Positions 46,898-58,217 of a stretch of DNA of 64,000 nt are shown piece by piece. This stretch comes from Arenibaculum pallidiluteum (GTDB taxonomy: Bacteria; Pseudomonadota; Alphaproteobacteria; Azospirillales; Azospirillaceae). The notes beneath the pieces are model-generated. The model saw nothing but the letters and a program-made list of their open reading frames with translations, was not told the origin of the DNA and made no database searches. Position 1 is the stretch's first letter. Every line of letters starts with the position of its first letter. The stretch spans positions 1 to 64,000 of the forward strand of contig NZ_JAFIQU010000016.1 in NCBI RefSeq assembly GCF_017355985.1, in the 5' to 3' direction. The position numbers and the translations under genes are program-made.

Positions 46898-47725
46898 ATG
46901 GAATACATGGCCATGACGGAAGTGCGGCGATCCCGGGTCAGCGGCATCGACAGGGCAATCCAGGTCCTCGACTGCCTCGTGAACCGCGGAGCCCCGGCCA
47001 CGGCCTACGACATCGCGAAGGACATCGGGGCGCCCGTTTCGACGATCTACGTCATCATCGACACGCTGGTCGAAAGGGGGCTGCTGACGCGGCGGCCCGA
47101 GACCGGCGCGGTGTTCCTGGGATCGAAGCTCCATTTCTACGGCCTGGCCTATGTCCGCGACCTGAACATCGCCGAGGTCTTCCAGAGGGCGATGGAGGAA
47201 CTCAGCCGCATTCATGGCGAGACGGTCCAGATCTGCGGCCGGGACGGCGATCGGATGGTCGTCCAGATGATGGAGGAGGCGCAGGGCTACTTCCGCATAG
47301 CCTCCCAGGTCGGGACCCGCGTCCCGCTCAACTGGACGGCCTCGGGGCGCCTGCTGGTCGGGCACATGTCGCCGGAGGAGCGCGCGCGGATCTTCGCGCG
47401 GGCCATGCCTTCGCCCACCGGGCGCGCCGAGACCGATCCCGCCAGGCTGGAGGCCGCCTGCCGCAAGGCCTGGCAGGAGCGGTTGTCGATCCAGCTCGGC
47501 GAGGCCGACTACGCCGTCGCCTGCATCGCGGCGCCGATCCGCACCGCGAGCGGCGAGTGCATCGCGACGATCAGCATGGTCGTCCCGGAGACGCGCGCCG
47601 CCGAGCGTGCCGCGGTCCTCGCGGACGCCGTGCGGGATGCGGCGCTGAAGATCGAGGACGCCATGGGCTGGCGCCGCGGCGGCGCTTCGGCACCGACCGC
47701 GGCCGAGGCCTCGGCCGCGGAGTGA
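46898..47725 (+). CDS. IclR-family transcriptional regulator
   Basis: 275 residues. A winged HTH (about 15-75; AYDIAKDIGAPVSTIYVIID) is followed by the IclR effector domain (about 90-260; WTASGRLLVGHMSPEERA, ACIAAPIRTASGECIATISMV). IclR regulators typically sense a catabolic intermediate. It is 34 bp upstream of the ABC-importer operon on the same strand, so it most likely controls that operon. Alternative ATGs lie three and five codons downstream; a palindrome lies upstream. Confidence 0.93.
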   Translation: MEYMAMTEVRRSRVSGIDRAIQVLDCLVNRGAPATAYDIAKDIGAPVSTIYVIIDTLVERGLLTRRPETGAVFLGSKLHFYGLAYVRDLNIAEVFQRAMEELSRIHGETVQICGRDGDRMVVQMMEEAQGYFRIASQVGTRVPLNWTASGRLLVGHMSPEERARIFARAMPSPTGRAETDPARLEAACRKAWQERLSIQLGEADYAVACIAAPIRTASGECIATISMVVPETRAAERAAVLADAVRDAALKIEDAMGWRRGGASAPTAAEASAAE

Positions 47726-47759
47726 TTTGCCCTAATCAATCCAAGAACGGGAGGTGGCA

Positions 47760-49292
47760 ATGAACGCGTTGGTGAGACTGTCCCTGGCCGGCCTGCTGAT
47801 GGCAGGCACCGCCGCAGGTGCCGCGGCGGCCGACATGAAGCGCGGCGGGTCCGTGAACGTGGCCACCATCGGTGAGCCGCCGACGCTCGACCCCTCGGCG
47901 AGCACGGCCGACGTCGTCGGCATGATCGCGCAGCACTATTTCGAGACGCTCTACACCTTCGGCAGGGACTGGAAGGTGGTGCCGCTCCTCGCTGCCGAGG
48001 CGCCGCGGATCTCGGCCGACGGGAAGGAGTACGTGATCCCGCTGCGCAGCGGGGTGAAGTTCCACGACGGCTCGGTCATGACCGCCGCCGATGCCGTGGC
48101 CTCGCTCCAGCGCTGGCTGCAGAACGCCGTGCGCGGCAAGCAGGCGGCGCCCTTCGTCGCTGAAGTCGCGGCCAGCGATCCCCAGACCGTCCGGATCGCG
48201 CTCAAGGAGCCCTATGCACCGCTGCTCGGCCTGCTGGCGCTGCCGACCAGCGCCGCGGTGATCATGCCGGCGGCAAAGGCGACACCGCAGATCACCGATA
48301 TCGTCGGCACGGGCCCCTACCGGTTCAAGGAGCGCCAGCCGGACCGCTACATCCTGCTGACGCGCTTCGAGGACTACACGGCCCGGTCCGGGGAGCCGGA
48401 CTTCTTCGGCGGCAGGCGCACGCCCTATCTCGACGAGGTCCGCTTCGTCCCGGCGCCCAATGCCAACACCCGGGTGGAGGGAGCGCTGGGCGGCCAGTAC
48501 CACTACGCGGACTCGCTCCCGGTCGAGGCCTTCCCGAGCCTGTCCGGCCAGGCCAAGGTCGAGCCCGTGGTGCTGGAGCGCTTCGGCTGGCCCGTGATGT
48601 ACTTCAACACCAAGGAAGGCGCGCTGACGAACCAGGGCGTGCGCCAGGCCGTGCTCGCCAGCCTGAACTTCTCGGACATGCTCGAGGCTGCCTTCGGCGA
48701 CCGCAAGTTCTTCGAGCCCGACGGCGCCCTGTATCCCAAGGGCTTCGTCTGGCACGCCACCGCCGGCACCGAAGCCTACGACAAGGGGGATGCGGGCAAG
48801 GCCAAGGCGATGGCCAAGGCGGCGGGGTACGACGGCAGGCCGATCCGCATCCTGACCAGCATGCAATACGAGTTCCACCACAAGATGGCGGTGGTCGCGG
48901 CGGAGTACATGAAGCAGGCGGGCTTCACCGTCGACCTGCAGGTCAGCGACTGGGCGACACTGACCCAGCGCCGCGGCGAGCCCGGGCTCTGGGAGATCTA
49001 CTTCACCCACAGCCCCTTCCTGCCCGAGCCCGCGCTTAACTCCTTCCTCAGCAACAGCGCGCCCGGCTGGTGGGCGACGCCCGAGAAGGACAGGCTCGTC
49101 GGCGCCTTCAACGCGACCGGCGACACCGCCAAGCGCGCGGAGATCTGGGCCGAGATCCAGAAGCTCGCCTACGAGCAGGTGCCCATCGCCAAGGTCGGCA
49201 ACTTCAGCAGCCTCGGCGCGCGGAGCAAGAACCTGACCGGGTTCCAGCCCTCGCCCTGGCCCTTCTTCTGGGACGTCGCGCTCCAGAACTGA
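47760..49292 (+). CDS. Dpp-type ABC importer substrate-binding protein (SBP_bac_5)
   Basis: 510 residues. The ATG at 47760 has GGGAGG 5 bp before it; a GTG six bases earlier lies inside that site. A signal peptide ends near AAGAAAAD. The mature protein shows family-5 features (VATIGEPPTLDPSAST, LRSGVKFHDGSVMTAADAV, GTGPYRFKE). Such proteins bind oligopeptides, opines, glutathione, nickel or other ligands. The first structural gene of the importer operon. Confidence 0.94.
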   Translation: MNALVRLSLAGLLMAGTAAGAAAADMKRGGSVNVATIGEPPTLDPSASTADVVGMIAQHYFETLYTFGRDWKVVPLLAAEAPRISADGKEYVIPLRSGVKFHDGSVMTAADAVASLQRWLQNAVRGKQAAPFVAEVAASDPQTVRIALKEPYAPLLGLLALPTSAAVIMPAAKATPQITDIVGTGPYRFKERQPDRYILLTRFEDYTARSGEPDFFGGRRTPYLDEVRFVPAPNANTRVEGALGGQYHYADSLPVEAFPSLSGQAKVEPVVLERFGWPVMYFNTKEGALTNQGVRQAVLASLNFSDMLEAAFGDRKFFEPDGALYPKGFVWHATAGTEAYDKGDAGKAKAMAKAAGYDGRPIRILTSMQYEFHHKMAVVAAEYMKQAGFTVDLQVSDWATLTQRRGEPGLWEIYFTHSPFLPEPALNSFLSNSAPGWWATPEKDRLVGAFNATGDTAKRAEIWAEIQKLAYEQVPIAKVGNFSSLGARSKNLTGFQPSPWPFFWDVALQN

Positions 49293-49370
49293 CGCCGCCC
49301 GGAACCGACACCGTCGAGAACCTACTCTGCGGGGCCGGACGGATCCGTCCGGCCCCGGGGGACCGGTCAC

Positions 49371-50312
49371 ATGCAGACCTACATCCTGAAGCGTATCCTG
49401 GGCATGGCGGTCGTGATGCTGATCGTCGCGACCATCTCCTTCGTGATCGTCCGGGTCGTTCCCGGCGATCCCGCGGCGATCATGCTCGGCCCCGACGCCT
49501 CGCCCGCGGACATCGCCGATTTGCGCGCGCGCCTCGGGCTCGAGCGGCCGCTGCCCGCGCAGTACGCGATCTTCATGGGCGACCTGCTGACCGGCGACCT
49601 GGGGCGATCGATCTTCCTGGACCGGCCGGTCGTGCAGGCTCTGGCCGAGCGGGCCGAGCCGACGATCTGCCTCACGGTCATGGCGACCCTGGTGGCCCTG
49701 CTGATCGGCATTCCGGCCGGCATCGTCTCGGCCGTCCGCCGGGGCAGCGCGGTCGACCAGGCGACGCTGGGACTTGCGATGCTGGGCGCCAGCATCCCGA
49801 GCTTCTGGCTCGGGCTTCTCTTCATCCAGTTCTTCGCGGTCCGGCTCGGATGGTTCCCCGTGGCCGGCTACGGGGATCCCGGCGCGGGCTTCCTGGAGCG
49901 GCTCCGTCACCTGGTGCTGCCCGCCCTCGTCCTGGGGCTGCTGAGCTCGGCCCTGATTACCCGCTTCACCCGCGCGAGCATGCTCGACGTGCTCGGCGAC
50001 GACTACGTGCGCACCGGCCGGGCCAAGGGGCTGGACGAGTGGACGGTGATCATGAAGCACGCCTTCCGCAACGCCCTGATCCCCGTGCTGACGGTGATCG
50101 GGCTGACCGTCGCGGTGCTGCTGGGTGGCGCCATCGTGACCGAGACGGTCTTCGGGCTGCCCGGGGTCGGGAACCTGGTCGTCCAGGCGGTCCTGCGGCG
50201 CGACTACCCCGTGATCCAGGGCACGCTGATCGTGGTGGCCGCGGTCTACGTGCTGGTGAACCTGACGATCGACCTTCTCTACACCGTCGTCGACCCGCGC
50301 GTGAGGTACTGA
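49371..50312 (+). CDS. Dpp-type ABC importer permease 1 (DppB-like)
   Basis: 313 residues, six hydrophobic segments. DppB landmarks are present: the N-terminal ILKRILGMAVVMLIVATISF with FVIVRVVPGDPAAIMLG, and the EAA loop DYVRTGRAKGLDEWTVIMKH. It forms a heterodimeric channel with the next gene product. It follows the binding protein by 78 bp and precedes the second permease by 3 bp. Confidence 0.95.
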   Translation: MQTYILKRILGMAVVMLIVATISFVIVRVVPGDPAAIMLGPDASPADIADLRARLGLERPLPAQYAIFMGDLLTGDLGRSIFLDRPVVQALAERAEPTICLTVMATLVALLIGIPAGIVSAVRRGSAVDQATLGLAMLGASIPSFWLGLLFIQFFAVRLGWFPVAGYGDPGAGFLERLRHLVLPALVLGLLSSALITRFTRASMLDVLGDDYVRTGRAKGLDEWTVIMKHAFRNALIPVLTVIGLTVAVLLGGAIVTETVFGLPGVGNLVVQAVLRRDYPVIQGTLIVVAAVYVLVNLTIDLLYTVVDPRVRY

Positions 50313-50315
50313 CCC

Positions 50316-51215
50316 ATGACGGCCGTCCACCCCGCCGGCATCCCGGATGAGCTTCCCGAAGGCCCGGCCGCGCGCCCGCGCTGGGCCGTGGCGGCCCGCC
50401 ACCTGTGGCGGAACAAGCTGCTGCTGCTCGCGGTCATCGTCCTGCTCGCCGTCGTCGCCCTGGCGGCGCTGGCGCCGCTGGTCGCGGAATACGGGCCGAA
50501 CGCCATGCGGATCTCCCGGCGCCTGCAGGCGCCGAGCGCCGCCCATTTCTTCGGAACCGACGAGTTCGGGCGCGACATCTTCTCGCGCGTGATCCATGGC
50601 GGGCGGATCTCGCTGGCGGCGGGGGGCCTAACGGTCCTCGTCGCCTGCGCGGGGGGCGTGCTGCTGGGCGTCCTGTCCGGCTACTTCGCAGCGCTCGACG
50701 GCATCCTGGTCAAGGTCGTCGATTCCATGATGGCCTTCCCGGACATCCTGCTGGCGATCGCGCTGGTCGCGGTGCTCGGCCCCACGCTGTCCAACGTCGT
50801 GGTGGCGCTCGGCATCGTCTACATGCCCCGGGTCGCGCGGGTCGTCCGGGCCTCGACCCTGGTGCTGCGCGAGCTGCCCTTCGTGGAGGCGGCGCGGGCG
50901 CTCGGCGTCCCGACGCACCGGATCCTGCGCCGCCACATCCTGCGCAACCTCGCCTCGCCCATCACGGTGCAGGGCACCTTCATCTTCGCCTACGCGATCC
51001 TCGCGGAGGCGGGGCTCTCCTTCCTCGGCGTCGGCGTGTCCAGCGAGACGCCGACCTGGGGGACAATCATCAACGCCGGCCAGCAGTATGCCCGCCAGGC
51101 GCCGTGGATCATGCTGTTCCCGGGCCTCGCCATCGTGCTGTCGGTCTTCTCGCTCCAGATCATCGGGGACGCGCTGCGCGACGCCCTCGATCCCAAGCTC
51201 CAGAAAGAGGTCTGA
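50316..51215 (+). CDS. Dpp-type ABC importer permease 2 (DppC-like)
   Basis: 299 residues with an extended polar N-terminus and six hydrophobic segments. DppC landmarks include PSAAHFFGTDEFGRDIFSRV and the EAA loop FVEAARALGVPTHRILRRHI. It starts 3 bp after the first permease and ends 5 bp before the amidohydrolase gene. Confidence 0.95.
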   Translation: MTAVHPAGIPDELPEGPAARPRWAVAARHLWRNKLLLLAVIVLLAVVALAALAPLVAEYGPNAMRISRRLQAPSAAHFFGTDEFGRDIFSRVIHGGRISLAAGGLTVLVACAGGVLLGVLSGYFAALDGILVKVVDSMMAFPDILLAIALVAVLGPTLSNVVVALGIVYMPRVARVVRASTLVLRELPFVEAARALGVPTHRILRRHILRNLASPITVQGTFIFAYAILAEAGLSFLGVGVSSETPTWGTIINAGQQYARQAPWIMLFPGLAIVLSVFSLQIIGDALRDALDPKLQKEV

Positions 51216-51220
51216 GGACC

Positions 51221-52400
51221 ATGAGCACCGAGCCTGCCACCCCCGCGTCCTCGCCCCTGCTGCTGCGCCGCGCGCGTCCCGTCGGCTTCACGGATGCAGG
51301 GACGGGCCCCACGGACGTGCTCGTCGGAGCCGACGGGCGCATCGCAGCCCTGGGGACCGGCCTTGCGGACCAGGGGGCGCGCGTCGTCGATCTCGGCGGC
51401 TGGCGCCTCTCGCCGGGGTGGGCCGACCTGCACACGCACATCTACTACGGCGCGACGGACATCTCGGTGCGCGCTCGCCAGGTCGGCGCCAAGACCGGCG
51501 TCACGACCCTGGTGGATGCGGGGTCGGCGGGCGAGGCGAACTTCACGGGCTTTCGGGAGTACGTGGCCGAGCCCTCGCGGGAGGAGATTTTCGCCTTCCT
51601 GAACATCGGCTCCATCGGGCTCGTCGCGTGCAACCGCGTCAGCGAGCTGATCGACGCGCGCAGCATCGACATCGACCGCACCCTCGAATGCATCGAGGCC
51701 AACCGCGACGTGATCCGCGGCGTCAAGGTCCGGGCGAGCGGGGTGATCGTCGGCGCCTGGGGCGCGGCCCCCGCGAAGATCGCGCGCAAGGTCGCGAAGA
51801 TCATGGGCCTGCCCATGATGGTCCATGTCGGCGAGATGCCGCCCGTGATCGACGAGATCTTCGAGATCCTGCGCCCCGGCGACATCGTCACGCACTGCTT
51901 CAACGGCAAGCGCGGCGGCAACATCATCGAGGATCCCGAACTCTTCGAATGGGCCCGGGAGCTCGCCGCCCGCGGCGTCGTCATGGATATCGGCCATGGC
52001 GTCGCGTCCTTCTCCTACGACGTCGGCGCGGCTGCCATCGAGCGAGGCCTGCTGCCCACCACCATCAGCAGCGACCTGCACCAGCGCAATCTCGGCGGGC
52101 CCGTCTGGGACCTGTCGCTGGTAATGTCCAAGCTGATGGCGCTCGGCATGCCGGAAGATGCGGTGATCGCCGCGGTCACGACCAGCCCGCGCAAGGCGAT
52201 CGGCGAGGCCCCGCAGAACCGCCTGGCGGTGGGCGAGCCGGCTCGCTTCACGGCTTTCGAAATCGCTGACGCCGAGCTGAGCCTGCCCGATTCCATGGGC
52301 CGCGAGCTCGTGCTCCGCAAGCGGTTCCTGCCGCGCTTTGCGGTACTCGGCGCAACCGTGGTCGAGGCCGACAGCAACCTGCCGGTGGAGGGCTGCTGCC

Positions 52401-52414
<14 letters not shown>
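51221..52414 (+). CDS. COG3964-type amidohydrolase/deacetylase
   Basis: 397 residues of the amidohydrolase superfamily. Metal ligands appear complete: HTH (H71, H73), a candidate carboxylated lysine K169 (GVKVRA), H202 (MVHVGE), H225 (VTHCFN) and D285 (SSDLHQRN). The HCFNGKRGG and DIGHG segments mark the COG3964 group rather than true dihydroorotase or D-aminoacylase. At least one member of this group (Atu3266) is known to deacetylate acetyl-(R)-mandelate, but the natural substrate is unclear. Encoded between importer permease and ATPase genes, it probably removes an acyl or cyclic group from the imported compound. It overlaps the next gene by 14 bp. Confidence 0.88.
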
Positions 52415-53464
<1,050 letters not shown>

Positions 53465-53468
<4 letters not shown>

Positions 53469-54508
53469 GCGCCCCGCATCCGTCCGAGGCGGCGATGGGC
53501 CCGGCGGCAGCGGGGGGGCCGACGGCGGTGCCGTCGCGTCCGGCCGATCTCCTTCGGGTGCAGGGGCTGCGCAAGCACTTCCCCGTCGGCGGCGGCTGGG
53601 GTCGTCCGCGCGTGGTCGTGAAGGCGGTCGAGGATGTCAGCTTCGCGGTTCCGCGCGGGCACATCGTCGGCCTGGTCGGCGAATCCGGGTCGGGCAAGAC
53701 GACTGTCGGGCGCGCGATCCTGCGCCTGATCGAGCCCACCGCGGGCCGCGTGGAGTTCGACGGCACCGATGTCGCGAAGCTGGGCGCGGCGGCGCTCCGG
53801 CGCTTCCGGCAGCGCATGCAGATCATCTTCCAGGACCCTTATTCCAGCCTCAACCCGCGGATGCGGGTGGACGAGATCATCGCCGAGGCGCTGACGGCCC
53901 AGGCCCCGATGCCGCGGGCCGAGCGGCGCGACCGCACGGAGAGGCTGCTCTTGCGCGTCGGGCTCCGCCCCGAACAGATGCGGCGCTACCCGCACGAATT
54001 CTCGGGCGGGCAACGCCAGCGCATCGGCATCGCCCGCGCGCTCGCCGTCGAGCCCGACTTCATCGTGGCCGACGAGGCCGTCTCCGCGCTCGACGTGTCG
54101 GTCCAGGCCCAGGTGCTGAACCTGCTGCAGGACCTGCGCGAGGATCTCGGCCTGACCATGCTGTTCATCGGGCACGACCTCGCGGTCGTGGAATATCTCT
54201 GCGACGAGATCGTGGTGATGTATCTCGGCCGCGTGATGGAGATCGGCCCGTCCGAGGAGCTCTGCGCCGCGCCGAGCCACCCCTATACCCGGGCGCTGCT
54301 GTCCGCGGCCCCGATCCCCGATCCCGCCGCCCCGCGCAGCCGGATCGTGCTGAAGGGCGACATCCCGAGCCCCGTCGAGGTGCCGTCCGGCTGCGTGTTC
54401 CGCACGCGCTGCCCCCATTCCGTCGCCGCCTGCGCGACCGTCGTCCCGCCGTTGGTCGAGGTCGCTCCGGGCCGCTTCTCCGCATGCATTCGCGAGGACA
54501 TCCGATGA
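53465..54508 (+). CDS. Dpp-type ABC importer ATPase 2 (DppF-like)
   Basis: 347 residues from a GTG that overlaps the previous stop (GTGA), with GGAGG shortly before. Walker A is GESGSGKTT (72-80), signature [15 protein letters not shown], Walker [15 protein letters not shown]. The C-terminal cysteine motif ([16 protein letters not shown]) is present. It pairs with the preceding ATPase. Its stop overlaps the RidA start (ATGA). Confidence 0.95.
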
Positions 54509-54990
54509 CCGCCCGAACCGTGCTGCCGGCCAGCCCCGAGGCCAGGCTCGCAGCGCTCGGCCTGACACTGCCGCCCGCCCCGGAGCCCATCGCCAATTTC
54601 GTGCCCTGCCGGCGCGTCGGCCAGCTCCTGTTCCTGTCGGGGCAGGGGCCGGTTCATCCCGACGGCACGCTGTGCACGGGAAAGGTCGGCGCCGGCGTCG
54701 ACGTCGCCAGCGCCTACGACCATGCCCGCCTGACCGGGGTGAACCTGCTGGCGGTGATGCGCGAAGCCCTGGGCTCGCTGGACCGCGTGGAGGCCGTCGT
54801 GAAGCTGCTGGGCATGGTCAACGCCGCACCCGACTTCGGCGAGCATCCCAAGGTCATCAACGGCTGCTCCGACCTGATGATGGAGGTCTTCGGCGCCGAC
54901 GGGATCCATGCCCGCTCGGCCGTGGGCGTCGGGTCGCTCCCGAACCGCATCACGGTCGAGATCGAGGCCATCGTCGCCGTCAGGGACTGA
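54505..54990 (+). CDS. RidA/YjgF-family protein
   Basis: 161 residues, slightly longer than classic RidA. The fold is recognisable from [44 protein letters not shown] in part, and the end [13 protein letters not shown]. It belongs to the longer subgroup (RidA-like, VKLLGMVNA), which may lack the arginine needed for 2-aminoacrylate hydrolysis. In an operon with a PLP lyase it probably clears a reactive enamine/imine. Start ATG overlaps the ATPase stop. Confidence 0.9.
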   Translation: MTARTVLPASPEARLAALGLTLPPAPEPIANFVPCRRVGQLLFLSGQGPVHPDGTLCTGKVGAGVDVASAYDHARLTGVNLLAVMREALGSLDRVEAVVKLLGMVNAAPDFGEHPKVINGCSDLMMEVFGADGIHARSAVGVGSLPNRITVEIEAIVAVRD

Positions 54991-55006
54991 TCCGGGGAAG
55001 CACAGC

Positions 55007-56215
55007 ATGCGCACCGAGAAGCCATCCGATCCGCGCCCTGCCGAGGGGCTCCGCCCGGTGATCAACGTCTCCGGCACAATGACGAGCCTGGGCGCCTCCA
55101 TCGTCGTGCCCGAGGCGGTCGAGGCCATGGCCGCCTTCCTTCCGCATTTCGTCGAGATCGACGACCTCCAGCGGCGCGCCTCCGGCGTGATCGCCCGCCT
55201 GTGCGGCAGCGAGGCCGGCTACGTGACCGCCTCGGCCTCCGCCGGGATGACCCTGGCGATCGCCGGATGCATGACCGGGTCCGATCTCGCGGCCATCGAG
55301 CGCCTGCCGGCGACCGACGGCCTCAGGAACGAGGTGGTGGTCCAGATCGGCCATCTCTGCCATTACGGCGCGCCGGTCGAGCAGGCCATCCGCCTGGCAG
55401 GGGCGAAGGTGGTGCCGGTCGGGACCTCGACCCAATCGGAGTCCTACCAGCTCGCGGGGGCCATCACGGACCGCACGGCGGCCGGGCTCTACGTCGTTTC
55501 CCACCATGTCGTGGGCTACGGTCAGATCCCGTTCGAGGAGTTCGTGGCGGAATGCCGGCGGCGCGGCGTGCCGGTGATCGTGGATGCCGCCTCGGAGTAC
55601 GATCTCCGCGGCTTCGTCGCGCGGGGCGCCGACATCGCGGTCTACAGCGCGCACAAGTTCATGGGCGGGCCGACGGCCGGGATCGTCGCCGGGCGCAAGG
55701 ACCTCGTGCGCGCGGCCTTCCTGCAGAACCGCGGCATCGGCCGCGGCATGAAGGTAGGAAAGGAAGGCGTGGTCGGCGCGATCGCGGCGCTGCGCGCCTG
55801 GGAGCGGCGTGACCACGCGGCCGTGCGTGCACGGGAGGAGGCCTGCCTCTCCTACTGGCAGGAGCGGCTCCGCGACCTGCCCGGCGTCGCGGCCGTCCCC
55901 GAGCCGGACCCGACCGGCAATCCGCTGCGGCGCCTGCGCGTGAGCCTTGACCCGGCCGCTGCGCGCCAGGAGGCCTGGGAGCTTGCGGCCGCGCTGGCCG
56001 CGGGCGATCCGCCCGTGATCGTGCGCGACCACGAGGTCGAGCACGGCTATTTCTACCTCGATCCCTGCAACCTCCACCCCGGCGAGGAGGTCGCCGTTGC
56101 CGAGCGGGTGCTGGAGGAATGCGCCCGCGCCCGCGCGCGGAACGAGCCCGGCCGCGGGTCCCTTGCCGAGCGCCGGCGCGAAGGCATCGCGCGCCTGCTG
56201 GCCTGGCCCGACTGA
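55007..56215 (+). CDS. SelA-like PLP-dependent enzyme (possible ammonia lyase)
   Basis: 402 residues, fold-type I. The PLP lysine is K217 in [12 protein letters not shown]; the aspartate [10 protein letters not shown] (193) and the [12 protein letters not shown] phosphate loop fit the selenocysteine-synthase-like group, which includes D-glucosaminate-6-phosphate ammonia lyase (DgaE). It does not make selenocysteyl-tRNA: no selB or selD is near and the operon is catabolic. Expected reaction: beta-elimination of ammonia from an amino acid or amino-sugar acid. GGGGAAG precedes the start. It is the last gene of the importer operon. Confidence 0.85.
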   Translation: MRTEKPSDPRPAEGLRPVINVSGTMTSLGASIVVPEAVEAMAAFLPHFVEIDDLQRRASGVIARLCGSEAGYVTASASAGMTLAIAGCMTGSDLAAIERLPATDGLRNEVVVQIGHLCHYGAPVEQAIRLAGAKVVPVGTSTQSESYQLAGAITDRTAAGLYVVSHHVVGYGQIPFEEFVAECRRRGVPVIVDAASEYDLRGFVARGADIAVYSAHKFMGGPTAGIVAGRKDLVRAAFLQNRGIGRGMKVGKEGVVGAIAALRAWERRDHAAVRAREEACLSYWQERLRDLPGVAAVPEPDPTGNPLRRLRVSLDPAAARQEAWELAAALAAGDPPVIVRDHEVEHGYFYLDPCNLHPGEEVAVAERVLEECARARARNEPGRGSLAERRREGIARLLAWPD

Positions 56216-56239
56216 GCCGACGTGCCGGGCGGGGTCGCC

Positions 56240-56260
56240 GCCTCCGTCGCGAACGGAGGC
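56240..56260. other. Hairpin after the importer operon
   Basis: GCCTCCGT / ACGGAGGC with loop CGCGA, followed on the + strand by AAAAGGAAAAAAA rather than T. It lies 25 bp after the operon's last stop; it is a poor intrinsic terminator but may stabilise the transcript end. Confidence 0.35.
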
Positions 56261-56377
56261 AAAAGGAAAAAAACAAGGGACGAAGTCTCTCGATCCTTGC
56301 TCTCCGACGCGGTTCCTGTTGTCTTTGATGCCGCCGGCCCCCGACGTGCCGGCGGCGAGGGGCGTGGAGTTTCGCTG

Positions 56378-56641
56378 ATGACGGTGGTGGTCGGCCGGGC
56401 GGTGCGCCTGGGACTGGACAACCGGTGGATCTATCTCGAGGCCGAGGCCTGGGAGGCGCTGGACGCCATCGCGCGCCGCGAGGGACGCACCGTCGACGAT
56501 CTCTGTGCCGCCATCGAGCGGACGCGCCCGCGGTCCGTGGCGCTGGGCGGTTCCATCCGCCTGTTCCTGTCGGCCTATCACGCCGCCGACGCCCGATCGA
56601 TGTCCGATGGGGCGCCGACGGCGCCGCGCTGGCTGCACTGA
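56378..56641 (+). CDS. Ribbon-helix-helix (RHH_4) domain protein
   Basis: 87 residues: RAVRLGLDNRWIYLEAEAWEAL (in part) followed by DAIARREGRTVDDLCAAIE and SVALGGSIRLFLSAYHA match the RHH_4 family common in alphaproteobacteria. Probably a small DNA-binding regulator or Arc-like dimer, but members are uncharacterised. It is 81 bp upstream of accA on the same strand. Confidence 0.85.
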   Translation: MTVVVGRAVRLGLDNRWIYLEAEAWEALDAIARREGRTVDDLCAAIERTRPRSVALGGSIRLFLSAYHAADARSMSDGAPTAPRWLH

Positions 56642-56722
56642 GCGTCGCGAGGCCCCTTTTTAGTGGCCGCGCCCTGGGGGCTGTGGTAGGTACGCCGGCC
56701 ACCGAATCCTGCCATCCGGGCC

Positions 56723-57679
56723 ATGCAGACCTTCCTGGAATTCGAGAAACCGATCGCCGAACTCGAAGGCAAGATCGAGGAATTGCGGCACCTGACCGAC
56801 CAGGGCGACATCAACATCGCCGACGAGGTCGGAAAGCTGCAGTCCAAGGTCGACCGGCTGTTGCGTCAGACCTATGCCAAGCTTTCGCCCTGGCAGAAGG
56901 TTCAGGTCGCGCGCCACCCGAACCGGCCCCATTGCCTGGACTATGTCGAGGCGCTGATCGAGGACTTCATGCCCCTGGCCGGCGACCGCGCCTTCGCCGA
57001 GGACCGGGCCGTGGTCGGCGGCATCGGGCGCTTCCGCGGGCGGACCGTGATGGTGATCGGCCAGGAGAAGGGCCACGACACCGAATCGCGCGTGCGCCAC
57101 AACTTCGGCATGGCCAAGCCCGAGGGCTACCGCAAGGCGATCCGCCTGATGGAGATGGCCGACCGCTTCGGCCTGCCCGTTCTGTCACTGGTCGACACGG
57201 CCGGCGCCTATCCCGGCGTCGCCTCCGAGGAGCGCGGCCAAGCCGAGGCCATCGCCCGCTCCATCGAGACCTGCCTGCGCCTGAAGGTGCCCATGGTCGC
57301 GGCGGTGATCGGCGAGGGCGGCTCCGGCGGCGCGATCGCCATCGCGGCGTCGGACCGCGTCCTGATGCTGGAGCACGCGGTCTATTCCGTGATCTCGCCC
57401 GAGGGTTGCGCCTCGATCCTCTGGCGCAGCTCGGCCAATGCCGCGGACGCGGCCGCGGCCCTGCGCCTGACCGCGCAGGATCTCAAGGAACTCGGCGTGA
57501 TCGACCGCATCGTCGCCGAGCCGGTGGGCGGCGCCCACCGGAACCGGTCCGAGATCTTCGCCAGCCTGGGCGATGCGCTCGAGGACTCGCTCGACGGGCT
57601 GCGCGGCCTGGACGGCGCGGCGCTGCGGGCGCGCCGGCGCGACAAGTTCCTCGACATGGGCCAGAAGGGCCTGAGCTGA
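56723..57679 (+). CDS. accA: Acetyl-CoA carboxylase carboxyltransferase subunit alpha
   Basis: 318 residues, normal length. The N-terminal coiled coil ([20 protein letters not shown] in part) precedes the carboxyltransferase core with [20 protein letters not shown] and [12 protein letters not shown]. With AccD it transfers carboxyl from biotin to acetyl-CoA, the first committed step of fatty-acid synthesis. A MAPEG-like gene follows after 1 bp. Confidence 0.97.
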   Translation: MQTFLEFEKPIAELEGKIEELRHLTDQGDINIADEVGKLQSKVDRLLRQTYAKLSPWQKVQVARHPNRPHCLDYVEALIEDFMPLAGDRAFAEDRAVVGGIGRFRGRTVMVIGQEKGHDTESRVRHNFGMAKPEGYRKAIRLMEMADRFGLPVLSLVDTAGAYPGVASEERGQAEAIARSIETCLRLKVPMVAAVIGEGGSGGAIAIAASDRVLMLEHAVYSVISPEGCASILWRSSANAADAAAALRLTAQDLKELGVIDRIVAEPVGGAHRNRSEIFASLGDALEDSLDGLRGLDGAALRARRRDKFLDMGQKGLS

Positions 57680-57680
57680 C

Positions 57681-58187
57681 ATGACGGCCGTGGCGGGCCC
57701 GCGGCGCGGCCTTCCCTGGCTCGCCGGTGTCCTCCTGGGGATCGCCCTCGCGCTCGGCGGCTTCGTGCTGCTGGCCGCGGTCCTGCCAGTCCCGCCGCGC
57801 GATCCGCTGCGCCAGGCGGCGGCGCTCCTCGTCCTGCCGGCGATGCTGGTGCTCGCCATGGCGGGAGCCACGTCGCTGGCGCGTGGGGTGGCCGGCGCCC
57901 TCGATCCCCTCACCGATCCCGAGACGCGGGCGCTGCGCCTGAACCAGCGGGTCCTCGCCAACACGGTCGAGCAGGCTGCCGTCTTCTGTCCCGCGCTCCT
58001 CGCGGCGGGGGCGGCGGGCATCGGGGGCCCGTCTCTGACGGCGGCCACCCTGGTGTTCGTGCTGGCCCGGCTCGCCTTCTGGGCGGGCTACGCCGTGGAC
58101 CCGCTGTGGCGGGGCCCCGGCATGGCGGCGACGATTGCGATCGAGATCGCCCTGATCGCCGTCACGCTGCTCGCCCTGCTGGGCTGA
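57681..58187 (+). CDS. MAPEG-like membrane protein
   Basis: 168 residues with four hydrophobic segments. RLNQRVLANTVEQAAVFCPALL is close to the MAPEG (membrane-associated eicosanoid and glutathione metabolism) signature. Bacterial members are uncharacterised. It starts 1 bp after the accA stop, so it is co-transcribed with accA and perhaps translationally coupled. The N-terminal extension is Ala/Leu-rich. Confidence 0.82.
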   Translation: MTAVAGPRRGLPWLAGVLLGIALALGGFVLLAAVLPVPPRDPLRQAAALLVLPAMLVLAMAGATSLARGVAGALDPLTDPETRALRLNQRVLANTVEQAAVFCPALLAAGAAGIGGPSLTAATLVFVLARLAFWAGYAVDPLWRGPGMAATIAIEIALIAVTLLALLG

Positions 58188-58197
58188 GCCCCGTCGC

Positions 58198-58217
58198 GGG
58201 CCGGGTCCGGCCGGCCC
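58198..58217. terminator. Hairpin between MAPEG-like and PNPOx-fold genes
   Basis: GGGCCGG (58198-58204) and CCGGCCC (58211-58217) with a six-base loop, exactly between two convergent stops. Confidence 0.6.

Noticed and set aside
47736-50597. An open frame of about 950 codons on the minus strand across the binding protein and permease genes
   Set aside because: It is antisense to well-supported importer genes and its translation is low-complexity (R, G, D, H-rich), a typical GC-rich shadow frame.
55007-56215. Selenocysteine synthase SelA
   Set aside because: Only the fold matches; operon context is catabolic, no selB, selD or SelA-specific features are seen, and the protein is shorter than typical SelA.
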